64,000 nucleotides of DNA from positions 20,037,001 to 20,101,000 of the forward strand of contig CM053806.1 in NCBI GenBank assembly GCA_028671895.1. The letters are read 5' to 3'. Shown here in pieces: positions 1 to 9,757 of this stretch. The notes beneath the pieces are model-generated. The model made no database searches, was not told where the DNA came from, and saw only the letters and a list, made by a program, of their open reading frames with translations. Both the position numbers and the translations under genes were made by a program. The stretch's first letter is position 1. Each line of letters starts with the position of its first letter. Source of the stretch: Oenanthe sinensis (lineage: Eukaryota > Streptophyta > Magnoliopsida > Apiales > Apiaceae).

Positions 1-314
1 CGTCTTATCTATAAGTATGATCTATGTAAGTTACTTAACAAAAATATGCATTACCATTCGGTACTGTTTCAAGTAGAAACCGCATTGCCTTCATAGGTCA
101 AGGAACTTACTTTTGGGATTATAATATTACTCTGATGGGTTTTATGTATTATATGTGTATTCGTTCTGAGACTATAATCAGTAGGGTATGTATGTGAACT
201 GTGGGGTCACCGCAGGTGAAAGATTATCATTAAGGATTAAGTTAAATGTATTAACAGCAGGAAAAAGGGACGGTGGCGGCCCAGATCTCTGACCCCGGGT
301 CTGGGGGTGCCACA
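1..314 (-). mobile_element. Probable end of an LTR from a further retroelement, truncating the copia element
   Basis: Read on the minus strand, the copia reading frame stops making sense at 314. A new sequence begins there with TGTGGCACCCCCAGACC, a TG-start, GC-rich opening that resembles LTR starts I know from plant gypsy elements. The rest is non-coding and runs off the left edge. The frame from 531 down to 178 is therefore chimeric: copia pol first, then this sequence. The other end is outside the window, so no target duplication can be checked. It could instead be a divergent copia segment. Confidence 0.35.
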
Positions 315-531
315 GAATCGAGTTTAAAGAATCAGAGTTTTCCTCACCAGAGTTTAGTTGAACAGAGTTTATCTCGTCAGAGTTTGGTTCAACAATGTTT
401 GACTCATCGGAGTTTAGTTCAACAGAGTTTATTTTCTGCAGTTCATTCTCAAATCTCAGAGTCTCATGTGCATCTTTATCATGTAATCCAACTATTTTCC
501 CTTCATCAAAATAGACATTTATTAATTCCAT
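315..531 (-). pseudogene. Copia pol linker with Asn-Ser-Asp repeats
   Basis: This in-frame piece follows integrase. After an N-terminal part of ordinary pol linker sequence it becomes a run of short Asn-Ser-(Asp/Val/Gly) repeats, each written around the DNA octamer AACTCTGA or a near variant. The same octamer recurs in gag and in the LTR. The frame carries on past 314 into unrelated sequence and stops at 178. It would have led into reverse transcriptase. No domain is recognisable. Confidence 0.5.
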
Positions 532-609
532 GACTGTTCTTGTCCTTAAGTTGAATACTTTGAATGCCCTTGAAGTGGTTTTAGAAGTTGTTGCATAACC
601 AACAAAAAT

Positions 610-1440
610 TCATTCATCTGCTTTAATTTCAAACTTCTTTAATTGTTCAGGATGTGTTTTGAGAATAAAACACTTACTTCCAAAGATGTGAAAGTACTTG
701 ACACTTGGCTTTCTTTCCTTCAAAGATTCATAAGGAGTCATTCCATGTTTGTTTATTAAAGAACAATTCTGAGTGATGCATGCAGTGTTCACAGCTTCTG
801 CTAAAAAATAAGTAGGTAGATTTGCTCCTTCTAGCATTGTTCTGGCAGCTTCTATTAAAGTTCTGTTCTTTCTTTCAACTACACCATTTTGTTGAGGTAT
901 GCCAGGTGCTGAGAATTGTTGTGTAATACCTTTTGTTGAGCAGAATTTCTTCATTGTAGAGTTCTTAAACTCTGTTCCATTATCACTCCTTAGATTCTTT
1001 ACTTTATAAATTGATCCATTCTCAATCATTGCAATATGATCAATAATTATTTCTGCAGTTTCATCCTTCTTATGCAAAAAGTACACCCAGGTAAATCTAG
1101 TGTAATCATCAACTATCACTAGAGTATATCTCTTCTTTCTAATAGACATAATATTGACTGGACCAAATAAATCAAGATGCAATAGATGAAAAGGTTGATC
1201 AATAGAGTTTTCAATTTTGCTCTTGAAAGTTGTCTTCTTTTGTTTGGCCTTTTGACATGAATCACAGAGTCCATCAGGATGAAATTGAACTTTTGGAAGA
1301 CCTCTAACTAGGTCCTTCTTTACCAATTCATTAATGTTACCAAAGTTCAAGTGACACAGCTTTTTGTGCCAATTCCAGCTTTCCATTTGTGATGCCTTTC
1401 CAAGTAGACAGGTTAAGGGACCATTAGAATTAACATCCAT
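610..1440 (-). CDS. Copia integrase fragment (GAG_pre-integrase + rve core)
   Basis: The 276-residue frame opens with the pre-integrase zinc-binding module (WHKKLCHLNFG, then CDSCQKAK, an HHCC-type finger). The catalytic core follows, with Asp in LHLDLFGP, Asp in LRSDNGTEF and Glu in QNGVVERKNRT, giving the DDE triad. FGSKCFILK marks the end of the core. All three acidic residues are kept. It inserts retroelement cDNA into host DNA and is part of a broken gag-pol. Confidence 0.85.
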   Translation of the reverse strand: MDVNSNGPLTCLLGKASQMESWNWHKKLCHLNFGNINELVKKDLVRGLPKVQFHPDGLCDSCQKAKQKKTTFKSKIENSIDQPFHLLHLDLFGPVNIMSIRKKRYTLVIVDDYTRFTWVYFLHKKDETAEIIIDHIAMIENGSIYKVKNLRSDNGTEFKNSTMKKFCSTKGITQQFSAPGIPQQNGVVERKNRTLIEAARTMLEGANLPTYFLAEAVNTACITQNCSLINKHGMTPYESLKERKPSVKYFHIFGSKCFILKTHPEQLKKFEIKADE

Positions 1441-1497
1441 GCTTGCTTCAAATAAATTGTTATGTTTGTGGCCAATAAGAACTATTTTCCCATTTTT

Positions 1498-1791
1498 CTA
1501 GCTTTTCACTTTACAATGAGTTCCATGAAATTCCACAGAATAACCTCTGTCTATCATTTGACTCACACTTAGAAGATTATGTTTGAGTCCTTTAACCAGA
1601 GCTACTTTCTCAATGATGACATTTCCAATCACAATGTTGCCATATCCCAGTGTTCTTCCTATGTTGCCATCTCCATAAGATACTGCTGGGCCAGCCTTCT
1701 CCTCAAACTCTGAAAGCAGGGATTTATTTCCAGTCATGTGTGCAGAACATCCACTATCAATCACTAGGATGTTTTTCCTGTTTCTCTGCAA
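1498..1791 (-). CDS. Copia aspartic protease fragment
   Basis: A 97-residue frame holding the retropepsin signature IDSGCSAHMTG (catalytic Asp-Ser-Gly), then GNIGRTLGYGNIVI and LKHNLLSVSQM, the usual run up to the GAG_pre-integrase domain. It processes the gag-pol polyprotein. A stop at about 1498 separates it from integrase, and about 55 bases separate the two frames. Confidence 0.8.
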   Translation of the reverse strand: MQRNRKNILVIDSGCSAHMTGNKSLLSEFEEKAGPAVSYGDGNIGRTLGYGNIVIGNVIIEKVALVKGLKHNLLSVSQMIDRGYSVEFHGTHCKVKS

Positions 1792-1805
1792 TCAGTAAAT
1801 GTAAT

Positions 1806-2657
1806 TTAATTAATAGATTTGGGGACCCAAACTAGTTTGGGTCCTTTCTTTGAAAGCTTGTTAACTTTTGCAGCAAAAGTTCTTTTGTCAAGGTTTGTGT
1901 TAACAGAGTTTACATGATCAGAGTTTGCATTCACAGAGTTTGTACTGTCAGAGTTTACATTCCTTTTATCATACTTTATCACATATATTTGCTTGACAGT
2001 ATGTTTTGGAGAAATATTTATTTGAGGTTGTGGTTCATAATAATTGTAATATAAACTATGATATTCTTTGCATGTATAAATGGAATGCCACAAACTACCA
2101 CAGTGAAAACAGGGATTATATCTAGTTTGTTTTCTTGCCTCAAAACTAGGACTTTCAGGTTCTTTCAATTTCCTTTGTTTGCCGTCAATAGCAAGGTGAT
2201 TAGAATTGCCACAAGTAAAACAGGTTTTCCTATGAGCATCAGGGATATTCATGTAGTTATTCTCCTTAGTAATGCCTACTTTACCATTTCTATTTCTTTT
2301 CACCTTTTTAGATTTATTAGTGTCTGCCTTCAACTTTTCCTTAAGTTGTTTCTGTGAAAGTAACCCTACATTCACCTTTTTAGAATCTGGCACACTATTG
2401 TTTTTAGAGCATTCAGGGAGAGTTTTCTTATCATCACTAGCTCTAACAAACTTCACATGCTTAGTCAATGTTCCTTTTGTGTGTGAATTAGTGTGAATTT
2501 CTTTATCAGATTCATAACCTAAGACAGATGTCCAATTCTTTTCAAAAAGCATTTGTTGGACCTTCTTACCAGAGTTTGTCCAAACTCTGAAGGTGTCTTT
2601 TTCCTTAGCTATCTCAGATTTCAAATATGTGACTTGTATTTCTAGCTGAGTTTGCAT
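1806..2657 (-). CDS. Copia gag C-terminal region with zinc knuckles
   Basis: A 283-residue, Lys/Asn-rich frame. It carries a complete CX2CX4HX4C knuckle (CFHCGSLWHSIYTC) and a second that has lost its last Cys (CFTCGNSNHLAIDGK). The tail has Asn-Ser repeats built on the AACTCTGA octamer. It lies between the first gag zinc knuckle and protease and is probably nucleocapsid-like RNA-binding sequence plus spacer. The start Met is arbitrary because the polyprotein is broken. Confidence 0.6.
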   Translation of the reverse strand: MQTQLEIQVTYLKSEIAKEKDTFRVWTNSGKKVQQMLFEKNWTSVLGYESDKEIHTNSHTKGTLTKHVKFVRASDDKKTLPECSKNNSVPDSKKVNVGLLSQKQLKEKLKADTNKSKKVKRNRNGKVGITKENNYMNIPDAHRKTCFTCGNSNHLAIDGKQRKLKEPESPSFEARKQTRYNPCFHCGSLWHSIYTCKEYHSLYYNYYEPQPQINISPKHTVKQIYVIKYDKRNVNSDSTNSVNANSDHVNSVNTNLDKRTFAAKVNKLSKKGPKLVWVPKSIN

Positions 2658-2681
2658 GTGTATAGCATTCTCAAAGTCTTT

Positions 2682-3050
2682 CTAAAAGCTAAGCATGTGT
2701 ACAAGTTCAGATTCAAGCATGTTATTCCTAGTAGTCAGAGTTTGTATTTCAGATTTTAATCTTTCATTCTCAAGAAACTGTGATTTAAAGCTAACATGCA
2801 AATTTCTAAGGAAAGACTTTAATTCATGAATATCTTCAGTATCAAAATTGAAAACAGTGTTTGGTACATTGTCAGAGTTTAAGGTGGGAGAATCAGAGTT
2901 TGTCATGAGGGCATAGTTAGTTTCTTCTTCCGAGTCTGAGGAATCCATCCAATCTTTCTTTGATGTGATGAGAGCTTTCCCAGATTCCTTGCTTCTGCAC
3001 TCAGTAGCAAAGTGTCCCATCTTGTTACATTTATAACACTTGACCTTTTA
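2682..3050 (-). pseudogene. Copia gag zinc knuckle and acidic linker
   Basis: The strand encodes CYKCNKMGHFATEC (a CCHC knuckle) at about 3000-3040. Acidic and coiled sequence with Leu-Asn-Ser-Asp repeats follows, down to 2682. A TAA directly before the knuckle breaks the frame from the upstream gag, and another stop breaks it from the next frame. It is nucleocapsid-like and belongs to the same dead polyprotein. Confidence 0.65.
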
Positions 3051-3131
3051 TTTATCAAGGGTTTTTGATTTTCCATCTCTATCTTCTCTTTTCTTGAATC
3101 TGTCTTTCATGTCTGACTCACTATGCTTCTT

Positions 3132-3908
3132 CTAAAAGTTTCCTTGCTTCCTAAATTTTTTGTATTTCTTAAAGCTTTTGACAAACATAGCAAATATCTC
3201 CATCATGTCAGAGTCTAAAGAATCATCAGAGTTTACATCAGAGTTTGCCTCAAACTCTGATTCACTACTTTCTTGGAATATTACTTCTTTCCCTTTCCTT
3301 ATTGAAGCCTTAAGCACATTTTCTTTTGGTTCTTCAATCTTGGCTTCAACATTCAAATCGATAGATCTTGCATTGCTGCTCTTTCTGTTTCTTCTTTGCT
3401 GTAACTCCAGATCATGAGTTTTCAATTTGCCATAAACTTCATCTAAGGACATCTCATCTAAATCAGCTCTGTCTCTAATCAAGGATGTCTGCAGATCCCA
3501 TTCTTCTGGAAGAGCCCTCAGAAATTTGGTGTTTGAATCTTCATTGTCATATACTTTATCCACCAAAGCCAAGTTATTCAATAGAGTTAGAAATCTGTCA
3601 TAGATATTTGTTAGGGACTCATTCTGCTTAGCTTCAAAGTATTCATACTCTTGGATTAGAACAGATCTTCTATTTTTCTTTATTTCCTTGGTTCCTTGAC
3701 ATTGAACCTCCACTACATCCCAGATTTCTTTGGCAGTTTTGCATGCAATTACCCTGTTAGACATTATAGAGTCAAGACTATTATGCAGAATATTCCTTAC
3801 CTTGGCATCTTTCAAGACTTCCTGTTTTTCTTCATTGGTCCATTCTTTCTTGTCCTTCAAGGTGTAATACTCAGAGATTTGTCTTCCTTCCACAATTGTA
3901 GATGGCAC
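3132..3908 (-). CDS. Copia gag capsid region (UBN2-type)
   Basis: The 258-residue frame has hallmarks of copia gag: AKEIWDVVEVQCQGT, a tract with FLTLLNNLALV, then FLRALPEEWD and the MSLDEVYGKLKTHDLEL helix. It is the capsid-like part that packages element RNA. The gag start was probably upstream (toward 4060), because the strand there (near MSGNKYESIRIPI) also looks gag-like, but a stop intervenes. Confidence 0.75.
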   Translation of the reverse strand: MPSTIVEGRQISEYYTLKDKKEWTNEEKQEVLKDAKVRNILHNSLDSIMSNRVIACKTAKEIWDVVEVQCQGTKEIKKNRRSVLIQEYEYFEAKQNESLTNIYDRFLTLLNNLALVDKVYDNEDSNTKFLRALPEEWDLQTSLIRDRADLDEMSLDEVYGKLKTHDLELQQRRNRKSSNARSIDLNVEAKIEEPKENVLKASIRKGKEVIFQESSESEFEANSDVNSDDSLDSDMMEIFAMFVKSFKKYKKFRKQGNF

Positions 3909-4094
3909 TAGTTTGGTTGGTAGATACTGTCATGTATGAATTCTGTCTAAATAATCAGGATCAGTTGCCTCCAAGAACATCAACATCTTCACCCTTCATT
4001 TAGGGTATTCAGCTTTCTTCAATATAGGGATCCTGATGCTTTCATACTTGTTACCCGACATGATTATTTGATCTTTTTAAGTCGAAATTAACAG

Positions 4095-4109
4095 CCTGCT
4101 CTGATACCA
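4095..4109 (-). promoter_or_regulatory. Primer-binding site (initiator tRNA-Met type)
   Basis: On the minus strand the bases read TGGTATCAGAGCAGG, the usual plant copia primer site. It lies 2 bases inside the LTR end at 4112 and fixes the direction and 5' end of the element. Confidence 0.85.
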
Positions 4110-4111
4110 AT

Positions 4112-4617
4112 TGTTACCCAGAATAATCAATCTATTACAGAAAGGGGGTTGAATGTAATAGTGCCGGTAAATCGAGTATAAACACAAGTATGTCAAAAGA
4201 TGAACACTTCTTTTATATTAAAGATAATGAATAGGTTACAAAACTCTATCAAGAAGTTATTTGTTCTTAAGAGCTGCTAGGTTACAATAATAATGCTTGA
4301 TAACGTGTGTTTGATTATAACCTATCTCTGTGTTTATATAGACACAGTTACAATTTAATTACAAAACAGATTATGATAAGAATAGCTTTCATAAGATAAT
4401 TAGTCTTGCATTAAAATTCATTTCTTACTATCCAAATCAGATTCTAATTTGTCTGTTTCCTTTTCTAATAAACTCTAAAGCTAAACTATGTCGGTTGTCT
4501 GTTTGAGTATTCTCTGATAAAGTAAACTATGTCCGACAGCTTCATAAACTCTGATGACGTCAGCATAAACTCTGATCTGATATTCTATGACAATCATCAA
4601 TGTTTGCATTCCTAACA
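4112..4617 (-). repeat. 5' LTR of the minus-strand copia element (506 bp)
   Basis: On the minus strand it starts TGTTAGGAATGC and ends CTGGGTAACA, with TG..CA ends, directly next to the primer site. It contains several AACTCTGA octamers (near 4548 and 4569) and a TATA-like stretch (minus TATATAAACACAG near 4340). The partner LTR is not in the window. Confidence 0.8.
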
Positions 4618-5055
4618 ATTAATAATGATGATTCTGTAGTTCATGTCATCCCTGCCATTCCTGAACCTAATCCTATCATTCCCAACCTTGCTTCAATATC
4701 TGATCCTGAGAAACAACTTCTAGCCTTACAAGAAAGCCATGCCAACCTTAAGGCCTTATGCAAGCTTCTCCAAAATGATGTTAAAGCTTTGTCAGAAAAT
4801 CTTGAGTCAACTGAAACCAAGGTAAGTGTATTGATTTCCATTCTAGGAAATTCAATTTCCAGGACTGGTAGGCTTGAGGAAGGTATGTCCCAACTGATTT
4901 CTACCCATCTTGAGCTGATGGACATCCCTTTTATGCCTGCAATGGGAGTGTTACATGATGAAAACCCTGTGATGGCACTAGGAAATGTAGGGCCAGTGGA
5001 CGTGAGGGATATGGACACATATGCAATCCATGATGCAATTCCTGAGAAATCTTGA
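4618..5055 (+). pseudogene. C-terminal end of an env-like Sirevirus ORF
   Basis: About 145 residues in one open frame, entered from the copia insertion point, so the start is missing. Residues from LLALQESHANL to about ISRTGRLEEG are leucine-rich and heptad-like, predicting a coiled coil, with an acidic tail after it. No transmembrane segment is visible here. Position (downstream of pol, upstream of the polypurine tracts) and the coiled coil match the env-like ORF of Sireviruses, but I see no diagnostic motif. It could instead be captured host sequence. Confidence 0.45.
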
Positions 5056-6375
5056 TTTAACAACATAGAATAAATCTCTTGGAATCTGATTTCTAGTTCC
5101 TTTAGAAGTTGAAATCCTCTCTGGTGGCTGGTTTGGTTGTGAGGTCTGCTTGTCTGATTATATGAATCTCTAATTCTTCTGCATTCTTGTTATTGTTGTG
5201 TGTCACCTGTTAAACTCATGATCTTTTGCTTCTACACTCATGTTGGTATTGCTGGTAGTTTACTTTTGCTGGTATGATGGTATCTGGATCTTTTGTAATC
5301 ATCAGTGATCTGCGATTCTTGCAGTATTTTGTTAGGTTGATAGCATTGTTTCTGATTAATCTCATTTGGGATCAGGTCTTATAGTGCTATCTCTCTAAGA
5401 TATTTCTTATTATTGTATGTTTGCCTTGAGGCTAGAATGATGATTTGCCAGGCTTGTAATGGGAGCTTATTAATCAAGTGATCTGTTGTCTAAAATTTTA
5501 TATACTGTCTTTTGATTTTATATGACTCTCTTTACACCATTATTGACAAAGTTAGCTTGCAGGTACACAATGAAGATTATTCTACAAGCTACATGTCCTT
5601 ATTAAGTCCAGTTGCTAGAAGTATAATGTGTGTTTGTTAGCATAATGTGTTTTTGCAGGGACTTAAAGCAGTTGTAACTTTCTACTTTTGAAATCTAATA
5701 GTGCCTTGTAGTGTTAGCAAATAAATTCCCCTTCCCAGTGCTTAGTAGTTTAAATTCATATCTTTGTGTAGTATACACTTTAAATTTGCTAGAGGATTGG
5801 TTAATTATAACTGTAAAGTGGTGAATTGGTTGTGTTGATTAGAATTCCCGCTCCCCATTTAATGTTGTCTACCGTGTCTCTAATATAAGTGGTTGGTTAT
5901 TTGAAAATATTTTTCCATCCTGTAAATTTTCAAATCTACAGTATAATTATTTTTTACCAGGTTTCTACATGTTCATATAAGGCTTTGATAGATTATTTTC
6001 GATATTTACAAATGTTTATTCTTTACCAGCTTATTCGAATTTAGTAAAAAGAGCTTGGTTAAAGGTTAAAATAAATTTAAGTTACATGCTACCTTGAACT
6101 TTTAATTTTCTACATGAAGAATTTGTTTTTCGAATTTTATAAAATTCGAATTATCAAAGAGTCAAAAGGTAAAAAAAAATTCAAATACCATATTCAAAAA
6201 CAAATACACGAGTGTATAAATTTATTCGAATTCGAATAAATCACAAAGGGAAGTATTTAAACTCTATCTCTTCAAATTTCCAAGCTAGCAAATTCATTAA
6301 AATTTTCAAAACTCATAATTGTTTTCGAAAATTAGATTTCTACTAATAAAACAGTTTTTGATATTCATTCTCAAG
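5056..6375 (+). other. Non-coding 3' region of the Sirevirus element
   Basis: No supported gene. The first 700 bases are T-rich with GGTTTGGTTGTG-like stretches. After about 5900 the sequence is strongly AT-rich, with repeated TTCGAAT/ATTCGAA words. It lies between the env-like frame and the polypurine tracts and is probably element untranslated sequence. Confidence 0.5.
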
Positions 6376-6746
6376 AAGGGGAAGAGAGTGTAAAATAAAT
6401 ATGTTTGATAATAATTTGGTAAAAATGATAGTAAAATAAAAATTTTCAAACCACTAAAACTTTATTTACTAAATTATTTCACAATTAGGGGAAGAAAATG
6501 TTTTTCTAAAGAGAGTGTAACTTAGATAGAATTTTATTCAATAATAGAATTCTAACTTACCAATATTTTGCAGCAAGGAATCAAACTGGAAAATTGATAC
6601 AAAATTTAAAATTTTTATCAAAATATGGAAGGCATATAACAAAATTTTTAGAAATTGGAGTATACAAGATGAAACCGGAATAATGATAAGTACTCACTTA
6701 TCAAGGGGTACATACTCAATTTTTCTGACTGCATTTTAACTGCTTC

Positions 6747-6819
<73 letters not shown>

Positions 6820-7000
6820 ATCTGCTATGCATTAAAATCAAGAAAAAAAAATTCAACACTATAGGGGAAGTGTGAATTAGATTCTAAAATCTAAAAATGC
6901 ATAAATTAGATAGTTGCATACACGTAGGGGAAGTTAGGACTGCCACACACATATTTAATTTTATACTAGAATATTTCGACAAAATATCAAAAAGGGGAAG
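6376..7000 (+). repeat. Five polypurine tracts before the 3' LTR
   Basis: AGGGGAAG or AAGGGGAAG occurs at about 6376, 6487, 6863, 6926 and 6993. The last one touches the LTR start at 7003 and would be the true plus-strand primer. Multiplied polypurine tracts are a known Sirevirus trait. Surrounding sequence is AT-rich, so the motifs stand out. Confidence 0.65.
6750..6817. repeat. (AT)n microsatellite
   Basis: An uninterrupted run of about 34 TA units between the second and third polypurine tracts. Confidence 0.95.
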
Positions 7001-7002
7001 AT

Positions 7003-8453
7003 TGTGAGATACAGTCTTATGGATTAGGTTTTGATTATTTTGTCTTAACGATAAGTGTAAATTAAATTAGAATTAGGAAGTTACTAATTAATATAATTAT
7101 CATCCCTTAGGTTATTCGAAGTGACAGTTAACGAGAAGAAAGTAAACCGGGTCAACCAGATTTTATAAATAAAAGTAAATGATTTTATCTCTACATATAA
7201 TTAGATGAGATTTATCAAAATAATGATAAAATCAAATCGAATGTATATATGTTATATTTTGAGGCAAAGACTGAAGATGAACAAATACATTATTTTTAAT
7301 ACTGCTTTTTCGAGATAGAAAATGTGTTATCCATTCAAAAGAGTGTTTGCTTTAAAGGTTTTCAAGGGAATATATTTTTAATATATTTCTAAATATATTT
7401 ATTCAATTTATCTTCAACAGAGTCCTGCCTAGATATAAAATACAGATTTTATCCCGGAAGCCCTTAATTGTCATATTTATTTGGATAATTTATATTTTAA
7501 TTCAAATTAAATATTTCTTGGACTTCATAGTCATTATTATTGTAGGAATATTATATTTAAATATGTTTTTAGTAAAAACTTAAGTCCAAACGTTGACAAG
7601 TTCCAACAAATGACTATCGATTATTCTTTCGGTCTATAGGGACAACGAAATGGTCTTTTTCTCAAACAAATAGCTATACATGTCCAAATGACTTGAAACT
7701 TGGGGAATTTCATTAGAATATTGAAAAAGAATTTTAGAATTATTTTTTCAAAAAGTCATACCGAATTAAATCGGTAAGACCTTTAAAAAGTCCTACCGAA
7801 TTAAATCGGTAAGACCTTTTCAAAAAGTCTTACCGACTTATCTCGACAAGACCTTTTAAAAAGGTTCTACCCATTTGTCTCGGCAAGACTTTTAAAAAGT
7901 CTTCCGAGTTTTGAAAAGTCTTACCGAGTAGAAAAAGTCTTGCCCAACTAATTTAAAAAGTCTTAAAGGTTATTTTATAAAGTCTTTTAATTTTTTAAAT
8001 AAGTTTTACTTAAAGGTCTTGCTAGATTCAAACTCTATAAATATGAGGCCAAAGACTTCATTTTCGTAAGTAGAAAAATATTCAAATTCAGTAATTTATC
8101 TGCAAAGTTATATTCACAGACTTTCTGTGCTGGTTTGAGTTTAATTTCTTAAGTAGAACAATTCATGTCAAATCTGTTCTAGGAATTAAGGTTTATTCTA
8201 CCGAATATTGTAAAACCCTTTCAAGTTTTAATATAAGTATTTAACTTGAATCTTGTTTACTTACTTGCTAATTTCTATATCTTAAATGTTTTATCATAAA
8301 AATAGAAAGCTAGTAAGTCAGCCTCCCAAACACTACAAGGACTTGAATCCTCAGCAAAAGTAATAATTTAATTCCGCAAATGCTGAAAAGAATTTTAAAT
8401 TATTGTAAGTATCACATTCAACCCCCCTTCTACGATACTTCTGGGACCCAACA
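7003..8453 (+). repeat. 3' LTR of the Sirevirus-type element (about 1451 bp)
   Basis: It starts TGTGAGATAC straight after a polypurine tract and ends GGGACCCAACA, with TG..CA ends. A TATA box lies near 8033 (CTCTATAAATATGAG), and the sequence near the right end (TTCAACCCCCCTTCT) is common at plant copia LTR ends. An array of small palindromes fills 7755-7975. Confidence 0.7.
7755..7975. repeat. Tandem palindrome array within the LTR
   Basis: A motif of the form AAAAAGTCCTACCGA-TTAAA-TCGGTAAGACCTTTT is repeated about five times with decay. Each unit is an imperfect inverted repeat around ACCGA/TCGGT, and AAAGTCTTACCGA recurs at a spacing of about 40-50 bases. It lies in the U3 part, upstream of the TATA box, where promoter elements would be. 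Confidence 0.75.
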
Positions 8454-8678
8454 CTTAAATTCAACCCTGTTGAACCCATCTATCGGCATGTTCGTTGCAG
8501 TCAATTGTGAGTCGTTATATCCCATCTTAACGTAAGCTTCATAAAATAGGATGTTAACTGACACTCCTCCATCCACCATGACTCGTTTTACTTGAGAATT
8601 TCCTATTATAGGTAGGAACACTAGCGAGTCATCGTGGGGAAACTTAATCCCTTCCAAGTCATCATCATCAAAAGACAA
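8454..8678 (-). pseudogene. Gypsy aspartic protease, truncated
   Basis: The frame contains FPHDDSLVFLPIIGN and VMVDGGVSVNILFYEAY, the retropepsin core in which Asp-Gly-Gly replaces Asp-Ser-Gly. MGYNDSQLT follows. This wording is typical of Tat/Ogre proteases. The frame runs into the Sirevirus LTR at 8453, which removes the rest of pol. Confidence 0.75.
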
Positions 8679-8932
8679 GGAAACATTGGTTTTAACACGT
8701 TTATGAGTTCTTCCAATGACTGTTGCACTTCACGAGCGTATGACTTTCTAGAATTTCTCGAAGGTCCGGCTGCTGTGAGTCCTCCGGCGATCGTGTTCAC
8801 GACTGGACCTCAGGGCTGGGGTCGTTTGTCTTCCTGATCATGCCTATCCCGGCCATTATTGTTCTTGTCACCATCCTTAGTGTACCTTGCAAGCTTCCTT
8901 CTTCGTATGAGGAACTCGATCTCATCCTTCAG

Positions 8933-9757
8933 TTATTTACATTCGTCTGTGTCGTGTCCAACATCTCTATGGAACCGACAATATGCATTCTTATTTTTCT
9001 TTTTGTAGTTAATCCTTAGTGGCTTCGGCCATCGAATGTCTTTTTCCTTCTCGATGTCCAACGGGATTTGGCTTCGAGCCGTGTTTAAGCGTGTGTAATC
9101 ACTGAATTTAGTTCCACGAGAATCTTTCTTTGACGAAGAGTCGTCGTTTCGGTCTTTTCGGGGATTCTTATCCCTAGGGTTGTTCTTATAGTCTCTCTTC
9201 CTCTTTTTACTACTTCCGTTGTTTACGGGTTGAGTAATAGTTTTCTTCATGCTTTGCTCAGCCTTGATATATTTTCCAGCTCTCTCTTGAAGCATATGCA
9301 TATTCTCAGGAGCATGTTTGACCAAAGACATCTTAAAGTAGACATCTGTCGTGCCTTGTTGAAGAGCGATTATGGATACTTTCTCGTCCAAGTAAGGGAC
9401 TTTCAAGGCTTTCTTAGTGAAATGATTTGAGTAGAGACGAAAAGACTCATTTTTCCCTTGCTCCAAATTCATTAGAGACGCAGAACTCTTCTTATGAATC
9501 TTTCCGCTGATGAATTGGCCTATGAAGGCTCGGTTGAGTTCCTTGAACGATCCAATCAAGTTTGAGGGGAGACTTCTGTACCAATATTGTGCCATGCCCC
9601 CAAGAGTTTGGGGGAAAACCCTACATTTGACCGCATCAGAAACGGGTTGCAACAACAATGCGTTCGAGAATGTGCAAACGTGATTGACGGGATCACCAGA
9701 ACCATTATAAGTTTTGATGGTAGGCATCTTAAACTTTCGTGAGATATGTGCGTTCAT
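8933..9757 (-). CDS. Gypsy gag (Retrotrans_gag, Tat type)
   Basis: A 274-residue frame. It has the capsid core YNGSGDPVNHVCTF, LGGMAQYWYRSLP, FKELNRAFIGQF and LMNLEQGKNESFRLYSNHF, a basic Lys/Arg-rich linker, and a C-terminal finger YCRFHRDVGHDTDECK. It forms the virus-like particle of the element. A stop at 8930 precedes about 250 bases of damaged sequence before protease. Confidence 0.8.
   Translation of the reverse strand: MNAHISRKFKMPTIKTYNGSGDPVNHVCTFSNALLLQPVSDAVKCRVFPQTLGGMAQYWYRSLPSNLIGSFKELNRAFIGQFISGKIHKKSSASLMNLEQGKNESFRLYSNHFTKKALKVPYLDEKVSIIALQQGTTDVYFKMSLVKHAPENMHMLQERAGKYIKAEQSMKKTITQPVNNGSSKKRKRDYKNNPRDKNPRKDRNDDSSSKKDSRGTKFSDYTRLNTARSQIPLDIEKEKDIRWPKPLRINYKKKNKNAYCRFHRDVGHDTDECK

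Larger units (their letters stand above)
315..4617 (-). mobile_element. Ty1/copia retrotransposon, 5' part (LTR, gag, protease, integrase), degraded
   Basis: Read right to left the order is LTR (4617-4112), tRNA-Met-type primer site, gag, zinc knuckles, protease and integrase. Protease-integrase before reverse transcriptase is the Ty1/copia order. Reverse transcriptase and RNase H are missing because the element is cut at about 314. Several stops and frame changes break the polyprotein, so this copy is dead. It sits inside the Sirevirus env-like region; the five bases after the LTR (attaa, 4618-4622) would be the target duplication, but the partner is outside the window. Confidence 0.85.
4618..8453 (+). 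mobile_element. Sirevirus-type Ty1/copia retrotransposon, 3' half
   Basis: The visible order is the end of an env-like frame, a long non-coding leader to the 3' LTR, five polypurine tracts, then a 1.45-kb LTR. A long LTR, an extra frame after pol and several AGGGGAAG tracts before the 3' LTR together fit Sireviruses (Maximus/SIRE). The left part was split off by the copia insertion at 4617. The right end abuts gypsy protease sequence at 8454, so this element inserted into the gypsy element. Confidence 0.7.

Noticed and set aside
332..440. Regularly spaced TCAGAGTTT units as a CRISPR-like array
   Set aside because: Units are short, unevenly spaced, coding on the other strand, and the DNA is a plant nuclear retroelement.
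273..533. Plus-strand open frame rich in Gln-Ser
   Set aside because: It is the shadow of the Asn-Ser-Asp repeat on the minus strand of the copia pol.
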